44,196 bases of DNA, from assembly GCF_001429295.1 (NCBI RefSeq), contig NZ_LMJL01000008.1:653042-697237 (forward strand), in the 5' to 3' direction. Of the stretch, positions 9,909-18,808 are shown in pieces. How positions within the stretch are numbered: the stretch's first letter is position 1; each line of letters begins with the position of its first letter. Below the pieces are notes generated by a model. That model saw nothing but the letters and a program-made list of their open reading frames with translations. It was not told the origin of the DNA and searched no databases. The translations under genes were made by a program, and so were the position numbers. The stretch is from Flavobacterium sp. Root935 (GTDB lineage Bacteria; Bacteroidota; Bacteroidia; Flavobacteriales; Flavobacteriaceae).

Positions 9909-11003
9909 ATGAAGAAAATCTTTTACATTTTGTTATTTGTAAATCATGCTATATTTAGTCAGCAAATAGAAACTTTTAATTATCCGAAAAATACTTATCG
10001 AAGCATTAAAAATAAATTTAGCATTAACCCAACACCGAATTATCAGGCTTATTATGATTATTATTTTGAAATTAATTTAGAAGACTTTTTTTTCAATAAA
10101 AACAAACCTATTAAAGATGTTAGTTATTATTACAATAATAATAAAGCTAAAATGTATTTCATAGAGTTTACACGTGATGGTAAAATACAAAAGATTGAGA
10201 ATTTTTATTACCATAAAAAAATAACTTTCAATTACTCCAACAAAATTATTACAAGACAATCCTACGCTATTGGAACCAATATTGCGGATAAATTATCTTC
10301 TACAGATAGTATTTTCTACGATTACAACAATAATATCATAAAAAAATCACTTACCAATTATGATCAAAAACAAAATATTATCGAAAGACATATTGAAGAT
10401 TATCAATACATAGACAAAAATAAATTAGTAAAAAAATATCAATATGAGATCAGAGAAAATGTACCATTCATTTTTGGGTCTTTATCTCTTTTTGAATATG
10501 CGGATAATACCATTACTGAAAAAACATATAATTTTGGAGATAAGAATCATAGCATTCAAGAATTAAAAAAAGATTCAACAATATTCAATTCAAATCCTCA
10601 AAAAAAGATTTACTATTTAGATAAAAAGGGTGAATTTTCAAAAATTGATCATTTTTTTTCAAATAAAATAGAAAATTCAATCACTATAAAATATGACGAA
10701 TTCAACAGAATTAATTCAGTTAATTCGACTAAATTTAAAGTCACTGGTACTTATGGCTTTGAATTTGATGCAAAAAACAACATTGTTGAATTATCTAATG
10801 AAGGGGTAATTTTTAATTATAAATATGACGAAAATAATAATGTTATTTCTGAGATAATAAAATCTGATAGTAACTACGATAAAGATTCTAATGGTTTGGA
10901 ATACGATTATCAATATGACATGAATGATAATTGGATTACAATCACAATTATTAGAAATGGATCTATCCATTCTAAAAGAACTAGAAAGATAAATTATTAT
11001 TAA
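9909..11003 (+). CDS. Secreted protein of unknown function, Asn/Tyr/Lys-rich
   Basis: I do not recognise a family. The 364 aa begin with a signal peptide (MKKIFYILLFVNHAIFSQQ). The mature part has many short segments of the type YDYNNNIIKK, YDEFNRINSV and YDENNNVIS, a loose recurring Tyr-Asp-x-Asn pattern reminiscent of the YD repeats of RHS-type proteins but much shorter and less regular. The gene starts 12 nt after uvrA and is visibly richer in A and T than its neighbours. Asn, Lys, Tyr and Ile codons dominate, which suggests an accessory or fast-evolving gene. It ends before a hairpin terminator. Location is probably periplasmic or outer surface. Confidence 0.6.
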   Translation: MKKIFYILLFVNHAIFSQQIETFNYPKNTYRSIKNKFSINPTPNYQAYYDYYFEINLEDFFFNKNKPIKDVSYYYNNNKAKMYFIEFTRDGKIQKIENFYYHKKITFNYSNKIITRQSYAIGTNIADKLSSTDSIFYDYNNNIIKKSLTNYDQKQNIIERHIEDYQYIDKNKLVKKYQYEIRENVPFIFGSLSLFEYADNTITEKTYNFGDKNHSIQELKKDSTIFNSNPQKKIYYLDKKGEFSKIDHFFSNKIENSITIKYDEFNRINSVNSTKFKVTGTYGFEFDAKNNIVELSNEGVIFNYKYDENNNVISEIIKSDSNYDKDSNGLEYDYQYDMNDNWITITIIRNGSIHSKRTRKINYY

Positions 11004-11117
11004 AAAAAAATATTTTACTTACTTCACAAGCCACTGGTATTCAACACGCATACACAAAAAAAGTCGAATTCTGTTACTTTTACAATTTAATTAATCCCTC
11101 ATTTTATAACAATTCTA

Positions 11118-11150
11118 GAAAAAAGCGTTAATTTAGTATCCGCTTTTTCT
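11118..11150 (+). terminator. Hairpin terminator after the AT-rich secreted gene
   Basis: The A-rich arm ending in AAAAGCG (11118-11127) pairs with CGCTTTTTCT (11141-11150) around a 13-nt loop. The T-run lies inside the 3' arm. Confidence 0.6.
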
Positions 11151-11204
11151 GAAAACTTCAAAGTTTTAAAGAGAGATCTTTAAATTAAACCAATTGTTTA
11201 TTTT

Positions 11205-11325
11205 GGAACCAACTGCCCTAGCTCTGATGGGAGCGGCATCTCCCGATTTAGAAAAACAAGGCTTTTTAGCCATAGTTTTTGTTTATCTGGAATATAGCGG
11301 ACAGCAGGAATCAGCTCCTTATTCA
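11205..11325 (+). ncRNA. Candidate structured RNA (Flavo-1-like flavobacterial intergenic element)
   Basis: The gap 11004-11388 has no convincing gene but holds a GC-richer island. It has a 5' part CTCTGATGGGAGCGGCAT, a central foldable part and a 3' part AGCGGACAGCAGGAAT followed by CAGCTCC. GGGAG (11229-11233) can pair with CTCCC, GGCT with AGCC around a T-loop, and AAAAAC with GTTTTT outside it. I recall elements with the same conserved blocks and a variable central hairpin recurring between genes in flavobacteria, possibly the Rfam Flavo-1 motif. The name is from memory and untested. It sits 64-184 nt upstream of the LOG-family ATG and could be a leader element of that gene or a stand-alone RNA. 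Confidence 0.5.
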
Positions 11326-11388
11326 TAGTCTGAGTTCATGATGACAATGAGGAAAAACATAATAAAATAATAAATTAAAATACCTAAA

Positions 11389-12117
11389 ATGAGATTAGAA
11401 GATTTTGATAATGATGAAGATAAAGTAATTCAGGACCGTTTGAAACAAAAAACGTGGAATGAAATTAGAACCAATGACAGCTGGGCGATTTTTAAAATTA
11501 TGTCTGAGTTTGTAAATGGTTACGAAGCAATGGGACGTATTGGTCCTTGTGTTTCGATTTTTGGATCTGCGAGAACCAAACCAGATGATAAATATTATTT
11601 ACTAGCTGAAAAAATTGCCTACAAAATTAGTAAAGCAGGTTACGGTGTGATTACAGGAGGTGGTCCCGGAATTATGGAAGCTGGAAATAAAGGCGCACAT
11701 TTGGGCGGTGGAACTTCGGTTGGATTGAATATCGAACTTCCTTTTGAGCAACATTTTAATCCGTATATCGATCATGATAAAAACTTGAATTTCGATTATT
11801 TCTTTGTGAGAAAAGTAATGTTCGTTAAATATTCGCAAGGTTTTGTGGTTATGCCAGGTGGTTTTGGAACTTTGGACGAAATGTTTGAAGCGATCACATT
11901 GATTCAGACTAAGAAAATTGGAAAATTCCCAATCATTTTGGTTGGAGTTGAATTTTGGTCTGGCTTAATCGAATGGGTAAAAACGGTATTGGTTGAAAAA
12001 ATGCATACAGTAAGCCCAGAAGATTTAAACTTATTTAAGATTGTAGATACTGAAGATGAAGTTGTTGACGTATTAGATAAATTCTACAAGAAATACGATT
12101 TAAGTCCGAATTTCTAA
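11389..12117 (+). CDS. LOG-family protein (TIGR00730, Rossmann fold)
   Basis: Homologue of the LONELY GUY family, whose characterised members are nucleoside-5'-monophosphate phosphoribohydrolases (cytokinin-activating in plants, AMP/purine nucleotide cleavage in bacteria). The 242 aa contain the Rossmann GGGPGIMEAGNKGA segment and the catalytic PGGFGTLDE motif. An N-terminal extension of about 50 residues precedes the core. The protein is cytoplasmic with no membrane segment. It is preceded by a candidate structured RNA and followed by a strong terminator, so it is probably a single-gene transcript. Substrate in this organism cannot be read from sequence. Older annotations call such proteins lysine decarboxylase, which is a misnomer. 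Confidence 0.85.
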   Translation: MRLEDFDNDEDKVIQDRLKQKTWNEIRTNDSWAIFKIMSEFVNGYEAMGRIGPCVSIFGSARTKPDDKYYLLAEKIAYKISKAGYGVITGGGPGIMEAGNKGAHLGGGTSVGLNIELPFEQHFNPYIDHDKNLNFDYFFVRKVMFVKYSQGFVVMPGGFGTLDEMFEAITLIQTKKIGKFPIILVGVEFWSGLIEWVKTVLVEKMHTVSPEDLNLFKIVDTEDEVVDVLDKFYKKYDLSPNF

Positions 12118-12234
12118 ATTTAAGCTATACAGATAAGTGATATAAGCGTTTAAGCGCAACGTTTAAAACAATACTTTTATATGAACTTATATAACTTATA
12201 TGGTTAAATTTTACTTCAAATACGTAAAAATTGA

Positions 12235-12264
12235 AAGCTGTTTTTTTAAACAGCTTTTTTTATG
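12235..12264 (+). terminator. Rho-independent terminator of the LOG-family gene
   Basis: The stem AAAGCTGTTT/AAACAGCTTT at about 12235-12259 is followed by a T-run. Confidence 0.85.
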
Positions 12265-12337
12265 CTATTTTTACAAAAATCCGAAGTAACTTTATATACG
12301 TAACTTAAGTATATAACTCATAAATTTTGCGCCATTC

Positions 12338-15169
12338 TTGAAATTCTTTTTTAAAATTATCTGCTCTATTTTAGTTTTATTCAGTTCGATAAAACTTCAT
12401 GCACAACATCTGTCTAAGATGGAGGTGGCGGTAAATCTTGAATTGAAAACACTGAATGTAAAACAAGATATTACGTATTACAATACTTCGAATGATTCTT
12501 TAGTCTCGATTGTTTTAAACGACTGGAATAATGCTTTTGCTGATAAAAACACACCTCTGGCAAAACGATTTTCTGATGAATTTTATAGAGGTTTTCATTT
12601 GGCCAAAGCTGCTGACAGGGGAAAAACTACAATTCTAAACCTTTTGGATCCCAATTTTATAGCTCTTGAATGGGAAAGAGACGGTAAAAATCCAGATTAT
12701 ATTACGGTAAAATTAAACAGGAAATTGGCGCCTGGAGAAAAAATAGATTTACATCTTACTTACATTTCAAAAATTCCAAACGACAAATTTACTCGTTTTG
12801 GTTTTGACCAAAATGGCGGAATGGCTTTGAAAAATTGGTTTATAAGTCCTGCGCGTTTTGAAGATCATAATTTTATAAAGTACAACAATTTCAATCTTGA
12901 TGATATTGCCAACGCAGTAACTAGTTACGAAATTGCTATTAAAATCCCGAATCAATATTCTATTACAACAGACCTTAATTCGGTTTCTAAAGATGTAAGC
13001 AATAGCGATTACAGTATTTATTCCTTCTCTGGTAAAGACAGAACCGACTTTAGTCTTTTTATAGAAAAGCAAAACGGATTTCGAACTTATGCGAATGAAT
13101 CAATAGAAATTGCAACTAATTTGAAAAGCAAGAAGATCGATGAAATTCAAAAAGCTATAATTATTGATCGAGTTGCTTCTTTTGCAGAAAACTTTATTGG
13201 TAAATATCCGCATGAAAAAATAACAGTTTCTCAAATAGATTATGATCGAAATCCGTTTTATGGATTAAATCAGCTTCCTTCTTTTATTAGTCCGTTTTCA
13301 GATGATTTTATATTTGAAATTCAGTTTTTAAAGACATTTTTAAATACTTATCTCCAAAACAGTCTTCGTTTGGATCCGCGAAAAGACAACTGGGTTTATG
13401 ATGGAATTCAGATTTATGCCATGATGAAATATATGGAAGAGAATCACCTGGATCAAAAAATGCTGGGAAGACTTTCAAACATGAAGCTTTTTAAAAGTTA
13501 CAACATTACCAACTTAACTTTTAATGAGCAATACAGCTATTATTACATGTTAATGGCTCGTAAAAATTTAGATCAGCCTCTGGGAGATCCCAAGAATACT
13601 TTAATCAAATTCAACGAACAGATTGCCAGTAAATATCGAGCTGGATTAAGTTTGAGTTATTTAGATGATTATCTGAATCATGATATTGTTCCAGAAAGTG
13701 TAAAGGAATTTTACAATCTCAACAAACAACAACAAACAAACCGCTACGATTTTGAAAAAATATTAACCAAAAAAAGTCCCAAAAATCTAGATTGGTTCTT
13801 TAATACTATTATTGATTCTCGAGACATTATCGACTATAAATTCTCTAATGTTTCTAGAACTGCAGACAGCGTTAAATTTTCAATTAAAAACAAAACTGGA
13901 TTTTACGCTCCGATTCCCGTTTACGGAATTAAAAAAAAGGAAGTTGTTTTTAAAGAATGGATCGAACCTAAAACAAAGGATTCTGTTTATGAATTCGACA
14001 GAAAGAATGCTGATAAAATTGTTTTAAACTACGATAATGAAGTTCCAGAATACAACCAAAGAAATAATTGGAAATCGCTAAAACATATTGCAGTAACCAA
14101 TCGCCCAATTAAATTTAACTTCGCCAAAGATTTAGAAGATCCTTTTTACAATCAGATCTTATATCTTCCGACGCTGACTTATAATTATTATGATGGTTTT
14201 ACGCCTGGAATTCGCTTTAGCAATAAGACGATTTTAGACAAACCTTTTAATTTTGATATTAATCCAGCTTATTCCCTTAAAGCGGGAACGATATCTGGTT
14301 CGTCTGCTTTTTCTTGGAATCAATATTACAGAAACTCCACTTTATACAATGTTCGTTATTCCATTAGTCAAAATTATTTTCATTACGCACCAGACGCTAC
14401 TTATTTGAGATTGAATCCGATGGTGCTGTTCCGCATTCGCGAAAAAGATTTTAGAGACAATAGAAAACAACAATTTTTATTTCGCCAGATTATTGTAAAG
14501 CGAGAAGCGAGCGAATTTATTACGGATAACTCTGAGCCTAATTATTCTGTTTTTAATGCACGTTATTCAAACATCAAAACTGAACTGATTGACCATTTTA
14601 GTTTTATGACCGATTTGCAATTTTCGGGTGGATTTGGAAAAGTATCAGGAGAAGTTGAATACCGAAGATTATTTGAGAACAATCGTAAACTAAACTTAAG
14701 ATTGTACGCTGGAAGTTTCTTGTACAACAAAACAAATTCAGATTATTTTAGTTTTGGTCTAGACCGGCCAACCGATTATTTGTTTGATTACAATCTTTTT
14801 GGAAGATCTGAAACCAGCGGTTTTTTTAGTCAGCAGTATGTAATTGCAGAGGGAGGTTTTAAATCACAATTAGAACCTGCGTTTGCCAATCAATGGATGA
14901 CCACTTTGAATACTAGTTATGCCGTTTGGAATTGGATTGAACTTTATGGCGATATTGGTTTCCTTAAAAATAAACACCAAAAAGAGTTCTTTGCTTATGA
15001 TACTGGTGTGCGTTTAAATCTTGTTCCAGACTACTTTGAACTCTATTTTCCTGTTTATTCTAATAACGGATGGGAAATAGCACAAACAAAATACAATGAA
15101 AAAATACGATTTATTATCACTTTTTCGCCAAAAACTTTAGTCACACTTTTTACCCGAAAATGGTTTTAA
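12338..15169 (+). CDS. M1-peptidase-like protein without zinc motif, fused to a C-terminal outer-membrane-like barrel
   Basis: The start is TTG at 12338: it begins a good signal peptide (MKFFFKIICSILVLFSSIKLHAQ), and the next in-frame ATG lies after that signal. The mature N-terminal half (about residues 25-230) resembles the beta-sandwich domain of M1 aminopeptidases (LDLHLTY-type strands). The middle region (about 270-480) is helical and keeps a WVYDGIQIYAMMKYMEE segment resembling the second zinc motif region, but no HExxH is present anywhere. From about 580 to the end, alternating Tyr/Phe-rich strands and the terminal FTRKWF suggest a beta-barrel. Flavobacterial relatives are often labelled metalloprotease; on this sequence catalysis by the classical mechanism looks lost. 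Role unknown. Confidence 0.6.
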   Translation: MKFFFKIICSILVLFSSIKLHAQHLSKMEVAVNLELKTLNVKQDITYYNTSNDSLVSIVLNDWNNAFADKNTPLAKRFSDEFYRGFHLAKAADRGKTTILNLLDPNFIALEWERDGKNPDYITVKLNRKLAPGEKIDLHLTYISKIPNDKFTRFGFDQNGGMALKNWFISPARFEDHNFIKYNNFNLDDIANAVTSYEIAIKIPNQYSITTDLNSVSKDVSNSDYSIYSFSGKDRTDFSLFIEKQNGFRTYANESIEIATNLKSKKIDEIQKAIIIDRVASFAENFIGKYPHEKITVSQIDYDRNPFYGLNQLPSFISPFSDDFIFEIQFLKTFLNTYLQNSLRLDPRKDNWVYDGIQIYAMMKYMEENHLDQKMLGRLSNMKLFKSYNITNLTFNEQYSYYYMLMARKNLDQPLGDPKNTLIKFNEQIASKYRAGLSLSYLDDYLNHDIVPESVKEFYNLNKQQQTNRYDFEKILTKKSPKNLDWFFNTIIDSRDIIDYKFSNVSRTADSVKFSIKNKTGFYAPIPVYGIKKKEVVFKEWIEPKTKDSVYEFDRKNADKIVLNYDNEVPEYNQRNNWKSLKHIAVTNRPIKFNFAKDLEDPFYNQILYLPTLTYNYYDGFTPGIRFSNKTILDKPFNFDINPAYSLKAGTISGSSAFSWNQYYRNSTLYNVRYSISQNYFHYAPDATYLRLNPMVLFRIREKDFRDNRKQQFLFRQIIVKREASEFITDNSEPNYSVFNARYSNIKTELIDHFSFMTDLQFSGGFGKVSGEVEYRRLFENNRKLNLRLYAGSFLYNKTNSDYFSFGLDRPTDYLFDYNLFGRSETSGFFSQQYVIAEGGFKSQLEPAFANQWMTTLNTSYAVWNWIELYGDIGFLKNKHQKEFFAYDTGVRLNLVPDYFELYFPVYSNNGWEIAQTKYNEKIRFIITFSPKTLVTLFTRKWF

Positions 15170-15357
15170 TCGAATAAATTTTAAACAAAAACTTGCGAAA
15201 TTATCAATAATAATAAATTTTAAATAGAAATAGCATAAAAAAAGTACGTAGTTTTTTGATTTTAAATACAAATAATTAAATTATATTTAGTTTAAAGAAT
15301 TATGATTATTGATTGTTTTTAAGTAATTTCGCGACATAAACATGACCCTTCAAGATT

Positions 15358-17769
15358 ATGATAAAAGAAAAAAACAATACTACACTGACATTTGAAGATT
15401 TCAAAACTGAGGTATTGAATGACTATAGAATTGCTGTAACAAGCCGTGAATGTAGTCTTTTAGGTCGAAAAGAAGTACTAACAGGAAAAGCCAAATTTGG
15501 AATTTTCGGTGATGGAAAAGAAGTTCCACAGCTGGCAATGGCAAAAGCTTTTAAAAATGGTGATTTCCGTTCTGGATACTATCGCGATCAAACTTTTATG
15601 ATGGCTATTGGCGAACTGGATGCTAAACAGTTTTTTGCTGGTTTATATGGTCATACCGATTTAGCTTATGATCCAATGTCTGCCGGAAGACAAATGGGCG
15701 GGCACTTTGTAACGCACAGTTTAAACGAAGATGGTTCTTGGAAAGACTTAACGAAACAAAAAAATTCAAGCTCAGATATATCTCCAACTGCAGGACAAAT
15801 GCCAAGATTATTAGGATTGGCGCAGGCTTCTAAAATTTATAGAAATGTTGACGGAATTACCATCAAAGACAAATTTTCAGTAAATGGAAATGAAGTTGCC
15901 TGGGGAACTATCGGTAATGCAAGTACTTCTGAAGGTTTATTTTTCGAAACTATAAACGCTGCAGGGGTTTTACAAGTTCCGATGGTAATGAGTGTTTGGG
16001 ATGATGAATACGGAATTTCTGTTCACGCCAGACATCAAACTACTAAAGAAAATATTTCTGAAATATTAAAAGGATATCAACGCGATGAAGACGCTAAAGG
16101 TTATGAAATCTTTAGAGTAAAAGGCTGGGATTATGCCGAATTGGTTTCAACTTATGAAAGAGCTGGAGCAATTGCACGCGAAGAACATATTCCGGTTTTG
16201 ATTCACGTAAACGAATTAACGCAGCCACAAGGCCACTCTACTTCTGGTTCTCACGAACGTTATAAAAATGCAGAAAGACTGGCGTGGGAAAAAGATTTTG
16301 ACTGTATTCGTCAAATGCGTTTATGGATGATTGCAATTAATATTGCTTCTCCAGAAGAATTGGCAGAACTTGATTTTGAAATAAAGAAAGAGGTTCTTGA
16401 AGCTAAAAAAGAGGCTTGGAATTCGTTCATTAACCCAATTATAGAAGATCAAAAAAATCTTCTGAGCTTACTAGAACAAATTGCTGAAGCAAGCATTAAT
16501 CATAAAGACAGAATCAAAAAATTGATTTCTGAATTAGGCGCTATCAAAGCTCCTTTGAAAAAGGAATTATTGGTTTACGCTAGAAAAATTCTTCGTTTTA
16601 TTGAAGTTCCAAACAGTAAGATGCTTTTATCAAACTGGATTACAAATTTCATTGCAGAAACGCAGGAAAAATTCAGCAGCAATCTGCATTCTGAATCTTC
16701 TCAAAATGTATTTTCTGTAGAAAAAGTGCTTCCTAAATATGCCGAAAATGCTAAACCAGATTTGGACGGAAGAATGATTTTGCGTGATAACTTTGATGCT
16801 TTATTTTCTAAATACCCAGAAACGTTAATTTTCGGTGAAGATGTTGGAAACATTGGCGACGTAAATCAAGGTCTAGAAGGCATGCAGGAAAAATACGGAG
16901 AACTTCGTGTTGCCGATGTCGGAATTCGTGAAGCGACTATTATCGGTCAAGGAATTGGAATGGCTTTGAGAGGTTTACGTCCAATTGCTGAAATTCAATA
17001 TTTAGATTATTTATTGTACGCTATTCAAATCATGAGTGACGATTTAGCTACTTTACAATATAGAACTGTTGGAAAACAAAAAGCACCATTAATCATTAGA
17101 ACCCGCGGACACCGTTTGGAAGGAATATGGCATTCTGGTTCTCCAATGGGAATGATTATCAATGCAATTCGTGGTATTCACGTTTTGGTTCCAAGAGATA
17201 TGACGCAGGCAGCAGGATTTTACAACACACTTTTAGAGTGCGACGAACCTGCCTTGGTAATTGAATGTTTAAACGGTTACCGCTTAAAAGAAAAAACACC
17301 TCTAAATTTTGGTGAATTTAAAACGCCGATTGGTGTTGTAGAAACCTTAAAAGAAGGTGCCGATATTACTTTAGTTTCTTACGGATCAACTTTAAGACTG
17401 GTGCAGCAAGCAGCTAACGAATTATTAGATTTAGGAATTGACTGTGAAGTAATTGATATTCAATCTCTACTTCCGTTTGATATCAATAAAGACATTGTAA
17501 AAAGTATTGCCAAAACAAATCGTCTTTTAGTAATCGACGAAGACGTTCCTGGCGGAGCTTCAGCTTTCATTTTACAGCAAATTCTAGAAGAGCAGGATGC
17601 TTATAAATATTTAGACAGCAAACCACAGACTCTAGCTGCAAAAGCACACAGACCAGCTTACGGAACTGATGGCGATTATTTTTCTAAACCTTCTGCTGAA
17701 GATATTTTTGAGAAAGTATATGATATGATGCACGAAGTTAATCCTTCTAAGTTTCCTAGTTTATACTAA
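15358..17769 (+). CDS. Thiamine-dependent 2-oxoacid dehydrogenase E1, fused alpha and beta subunits
   Basis: E1 component of a branched-chain 2-oxoacid or pyruvate-type dehydrogenase complex, which decarboxylates the oxoacid and transfers the acyl group to lipoyl-E2. The 803 aa combine the alpha subunit (about 1-400: FRSGYYRDQTFMMAIG and the TPP/Mg segment GNASTSEGLFFETINAAG) with the beta subunit (about 460-803: FGEDVGNIGD, DVGIREATIIGQGIGMALRG, RTRGHRLEG and the C-terminal VIDIQSLLPFD domain). A linker of about 60 residues joins them. This fusion is common in Bacteroidetes. No E2 or E3 gene is adjacent. A perfect terminator follows. Substrate cannot be fixed from sequence; the branched-chain type is the usual label. 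Confidence 0.88.
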   Translation: MIKEKNNTTLTFEDFKTEVLNDYRIAVTSRECSLLGRKEVLTGKAKFGIFGDGKEVPQLAMAKAFKNGDFRSGYYRDQTFMMAIGELDAKQFFAGLYGHTDLAYDPMSAGRQMGGHFVTHSLNEDGSWKDLTKQKNSSSDISPTAGQMPRLLGLAQASKIYRNVDGITIKDKFSVNGNEVAWGTIGNASTSEGLFFETINAAGVLQVPMVMSVWDDEYGISVHARHQTTKENISEILKGYQRDEDAKGYEIFRVKGWDYAELVSTYERAGAIAREEHIPVLIHVNELTQPQGHSTSGSHERYKNAERLAWEKDFDCIRQMRLWMIAINIASPEELAELDFEIKKEVLEAKKEAWNSFINPIIEDQKNLLSLLEQIAEASINHKDRIKKLISELGAIKAPLKKELLVYARKILRFIEVPNSKMLLSNWITNFIAETQEKFSSNLHSESSQNVFSVEKVLPKYAENAKPDLDGRMILRDNFDALFSKYPETLIFGEDVGNIGDVNQGLEGMQEKYGELRVADVGIREATIIGQGIGMALRGLRPIAEIQYLDYLLYAIQIMSDDLATLQYRTVGKQKAPLIIRTRGHRLEGIWHSGSPMGMIINAIRGIHVLVPRDMTQAAGFYNTLLECDEPALVIECLNGYRLKEKTPLNFGEFKTPIGVVETLKEGADITLVSYGSTLRLVQQAANELLDLGIDCEVIDIQSLLPFDINKDIVKSIAKTNRLLVIDEDVPGGASAFILQQILEEQDAYKYLDSKPQTLAAKAHRPAYGTDGDYFSKPSAEDIFEKVYDMMHEVNPSKFPSLY

Positions 17770-17792
17770 GATTTAGAATGTTTTAGATATTA

Positions 17793-17824
17793 AAAAAGCT
17801 CCAAATATTTGGAGCTTTTTGTTT
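17793..17824 (+). terminator. Rho-independent terminator of the E1 gene
   Basis: Perfect stem AAAAAGCTCCAAA/TTTGGAGCTTTTT with a 3-nt loop and further T residues. Confidence 0.92.
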
Positions 17825-17843
17825 TTATATACACAAAGTTAGA

Positions 17844-17909
17844 GTCATTGCGAGGAACGAAGCAATCTCTCTATAATTTGAACTTAGCAAATGAGATTGT
17901 TTGCAATGA
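17844..17909. repeat. Dispersed palindromic repeat (GTCATTGCGAGGAACGAAGC type)
   Basis: The left arm at 17844-17869 reads GTCATTGCGAGGAACGAAGC followed by AATCTC. The right arm at 17893-17909 (GAGATTGTTTGCAATGA) matches it in part and has lost the middle. The left arm is a word I recognise from intergenic repeats of many bacteria. Another repeat-like tract, with AATCCGTTT twice, continues to the kdsB stop at 17966. Confidence 0.65.
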
Positions 17910-17965
17910 AATAAAAATCCGTTTAAATCAGCGTCTTCGCGAAAGCGAATCCGTTTTATCCGCGT

Positions 17966-18700
17966 CTAAATATCACGCAGCATTGCTCGAGCTCTATCCA
18001 AATCCTCTTCGGTATCAATCCCAATACCGACATGAGTTGTTTCGACCATTTTAATGCGTTTTCCGAACTCTAAATATCTTAGCTGTTCCAACTTCTCAGA
18101 AGCTTCTAAAGATTTCATAGGAAGGCTGTAGAAATCTAATAAGGCCTGCTTTCTAAAAGCATAGATTCCGATATGCTGAAAATATCGCACTCCAACATTT
18201 TTCTCTCTTGGATATGGAATCACTGAACGGGAAAAATACAAGGCAAACTGCGATTGGTCTACGACAACTTTTACATGGTTTGGATTATTAATTTCATCTT
18301 CATTGGTTATTTCGCGCATTAGTGAAGCTAAATCAATCTTTTTATCTGTATCATTTTCAAAAACAGATAAAACTTGTGCCAAAGGTTCTGCTTCTGTAAA
18401 AGGTTCGTCGCCTTGAACATTCACCACAATATCAACGTCAAGATCTGCAATAGCTTCTGCAATTCGGTCGCTTCCAGATTCGTGTTCTTTGATGCTCATA
18501 ATCGCTTTTCCGCCATTTGAAACGATTTCCTCAAAAATCAAATCAGAATCGGTTACTACAAAAACATCGTCAAACAAATTTGTTGAAACTGCCGCTTCGT
18601 AAGTTCTTAAAATCACAGTTTTTCCTCCTAAATCCTGCATTAATTTTGCAGGAAAACGAGTTGAAGCATATCGGGCTGGAATTACCGCTATTATTTTCAT
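17966..18700 (-). CDS. kdsB: 3-deoxy-manno-octulosonate cytidylyltransferase
   Basis: Activates Kdo as CMP-Kdo for lipid A/LPS core synthesis; cytoplasmic. The 244 aa show the family N-terminus [15 protein letters not shown] (nucleotide-binding loop), then the VTDSD and SGSDRIAEA segments, the metal-binding VNVQGDEPF, and the C-terminal [11 protein letters not shown]. Length matches characterised KdsB. The stop abuts a tract of intergenic repeat sequence on the convergent side, with no hairpin of its own other than the shared E1 terminator region. It is followed on the same strand by a dioxygenase and a helicase gene with gaps of about 85-110 nt, so co-transcription is uncertain. Confidence 0.95.
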   Translation of the reverse strand: MKIIAVIPARYASTRFPAKLMQDLGGKTVILRTYEAAVSTNLFDDVFVVTDSDLIFEEIVSNGGKAIMSIKEHESGSDRIAEAIADLDVDIVVNVQGDEPFTEAEPLAQVLSVFENDTDKKIDLASLMREITNEDEINNPNHVKVVVDQSQFALYFSRSVIPYPREKNVGVRYFQHIGIYAFRKQALLDFYSLPMKSLEASEKLEQLRYLEFGKRIKMVETTHVGIGIDTEEDLDRARAMLRDI

Positions 18701-18808
18701 TCTTCTATTTTTAAATTTATTTTTTCTCTGCGAATCTTTGTGTCACTTTGCGTTATAACCTTACCACAGAGATACACAGAGTTTTCACAGAGATTCTCAA
18801 AGTTTTTT

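Noticed and set aside
11208..11330. Short ORF reading LEPTALALMGAASPDLEKQ across the structured element
   Set aside because: The frame has only a TTG start, and the region has inverted-repeat character that I recall as a recurring RNA-like element, so coding is unlikely.
17809..18054. 81-aa ORF after the E1 terminator
   Set aside because: It is made of terminator, dispersed repeat and antisense kdsB sequence.
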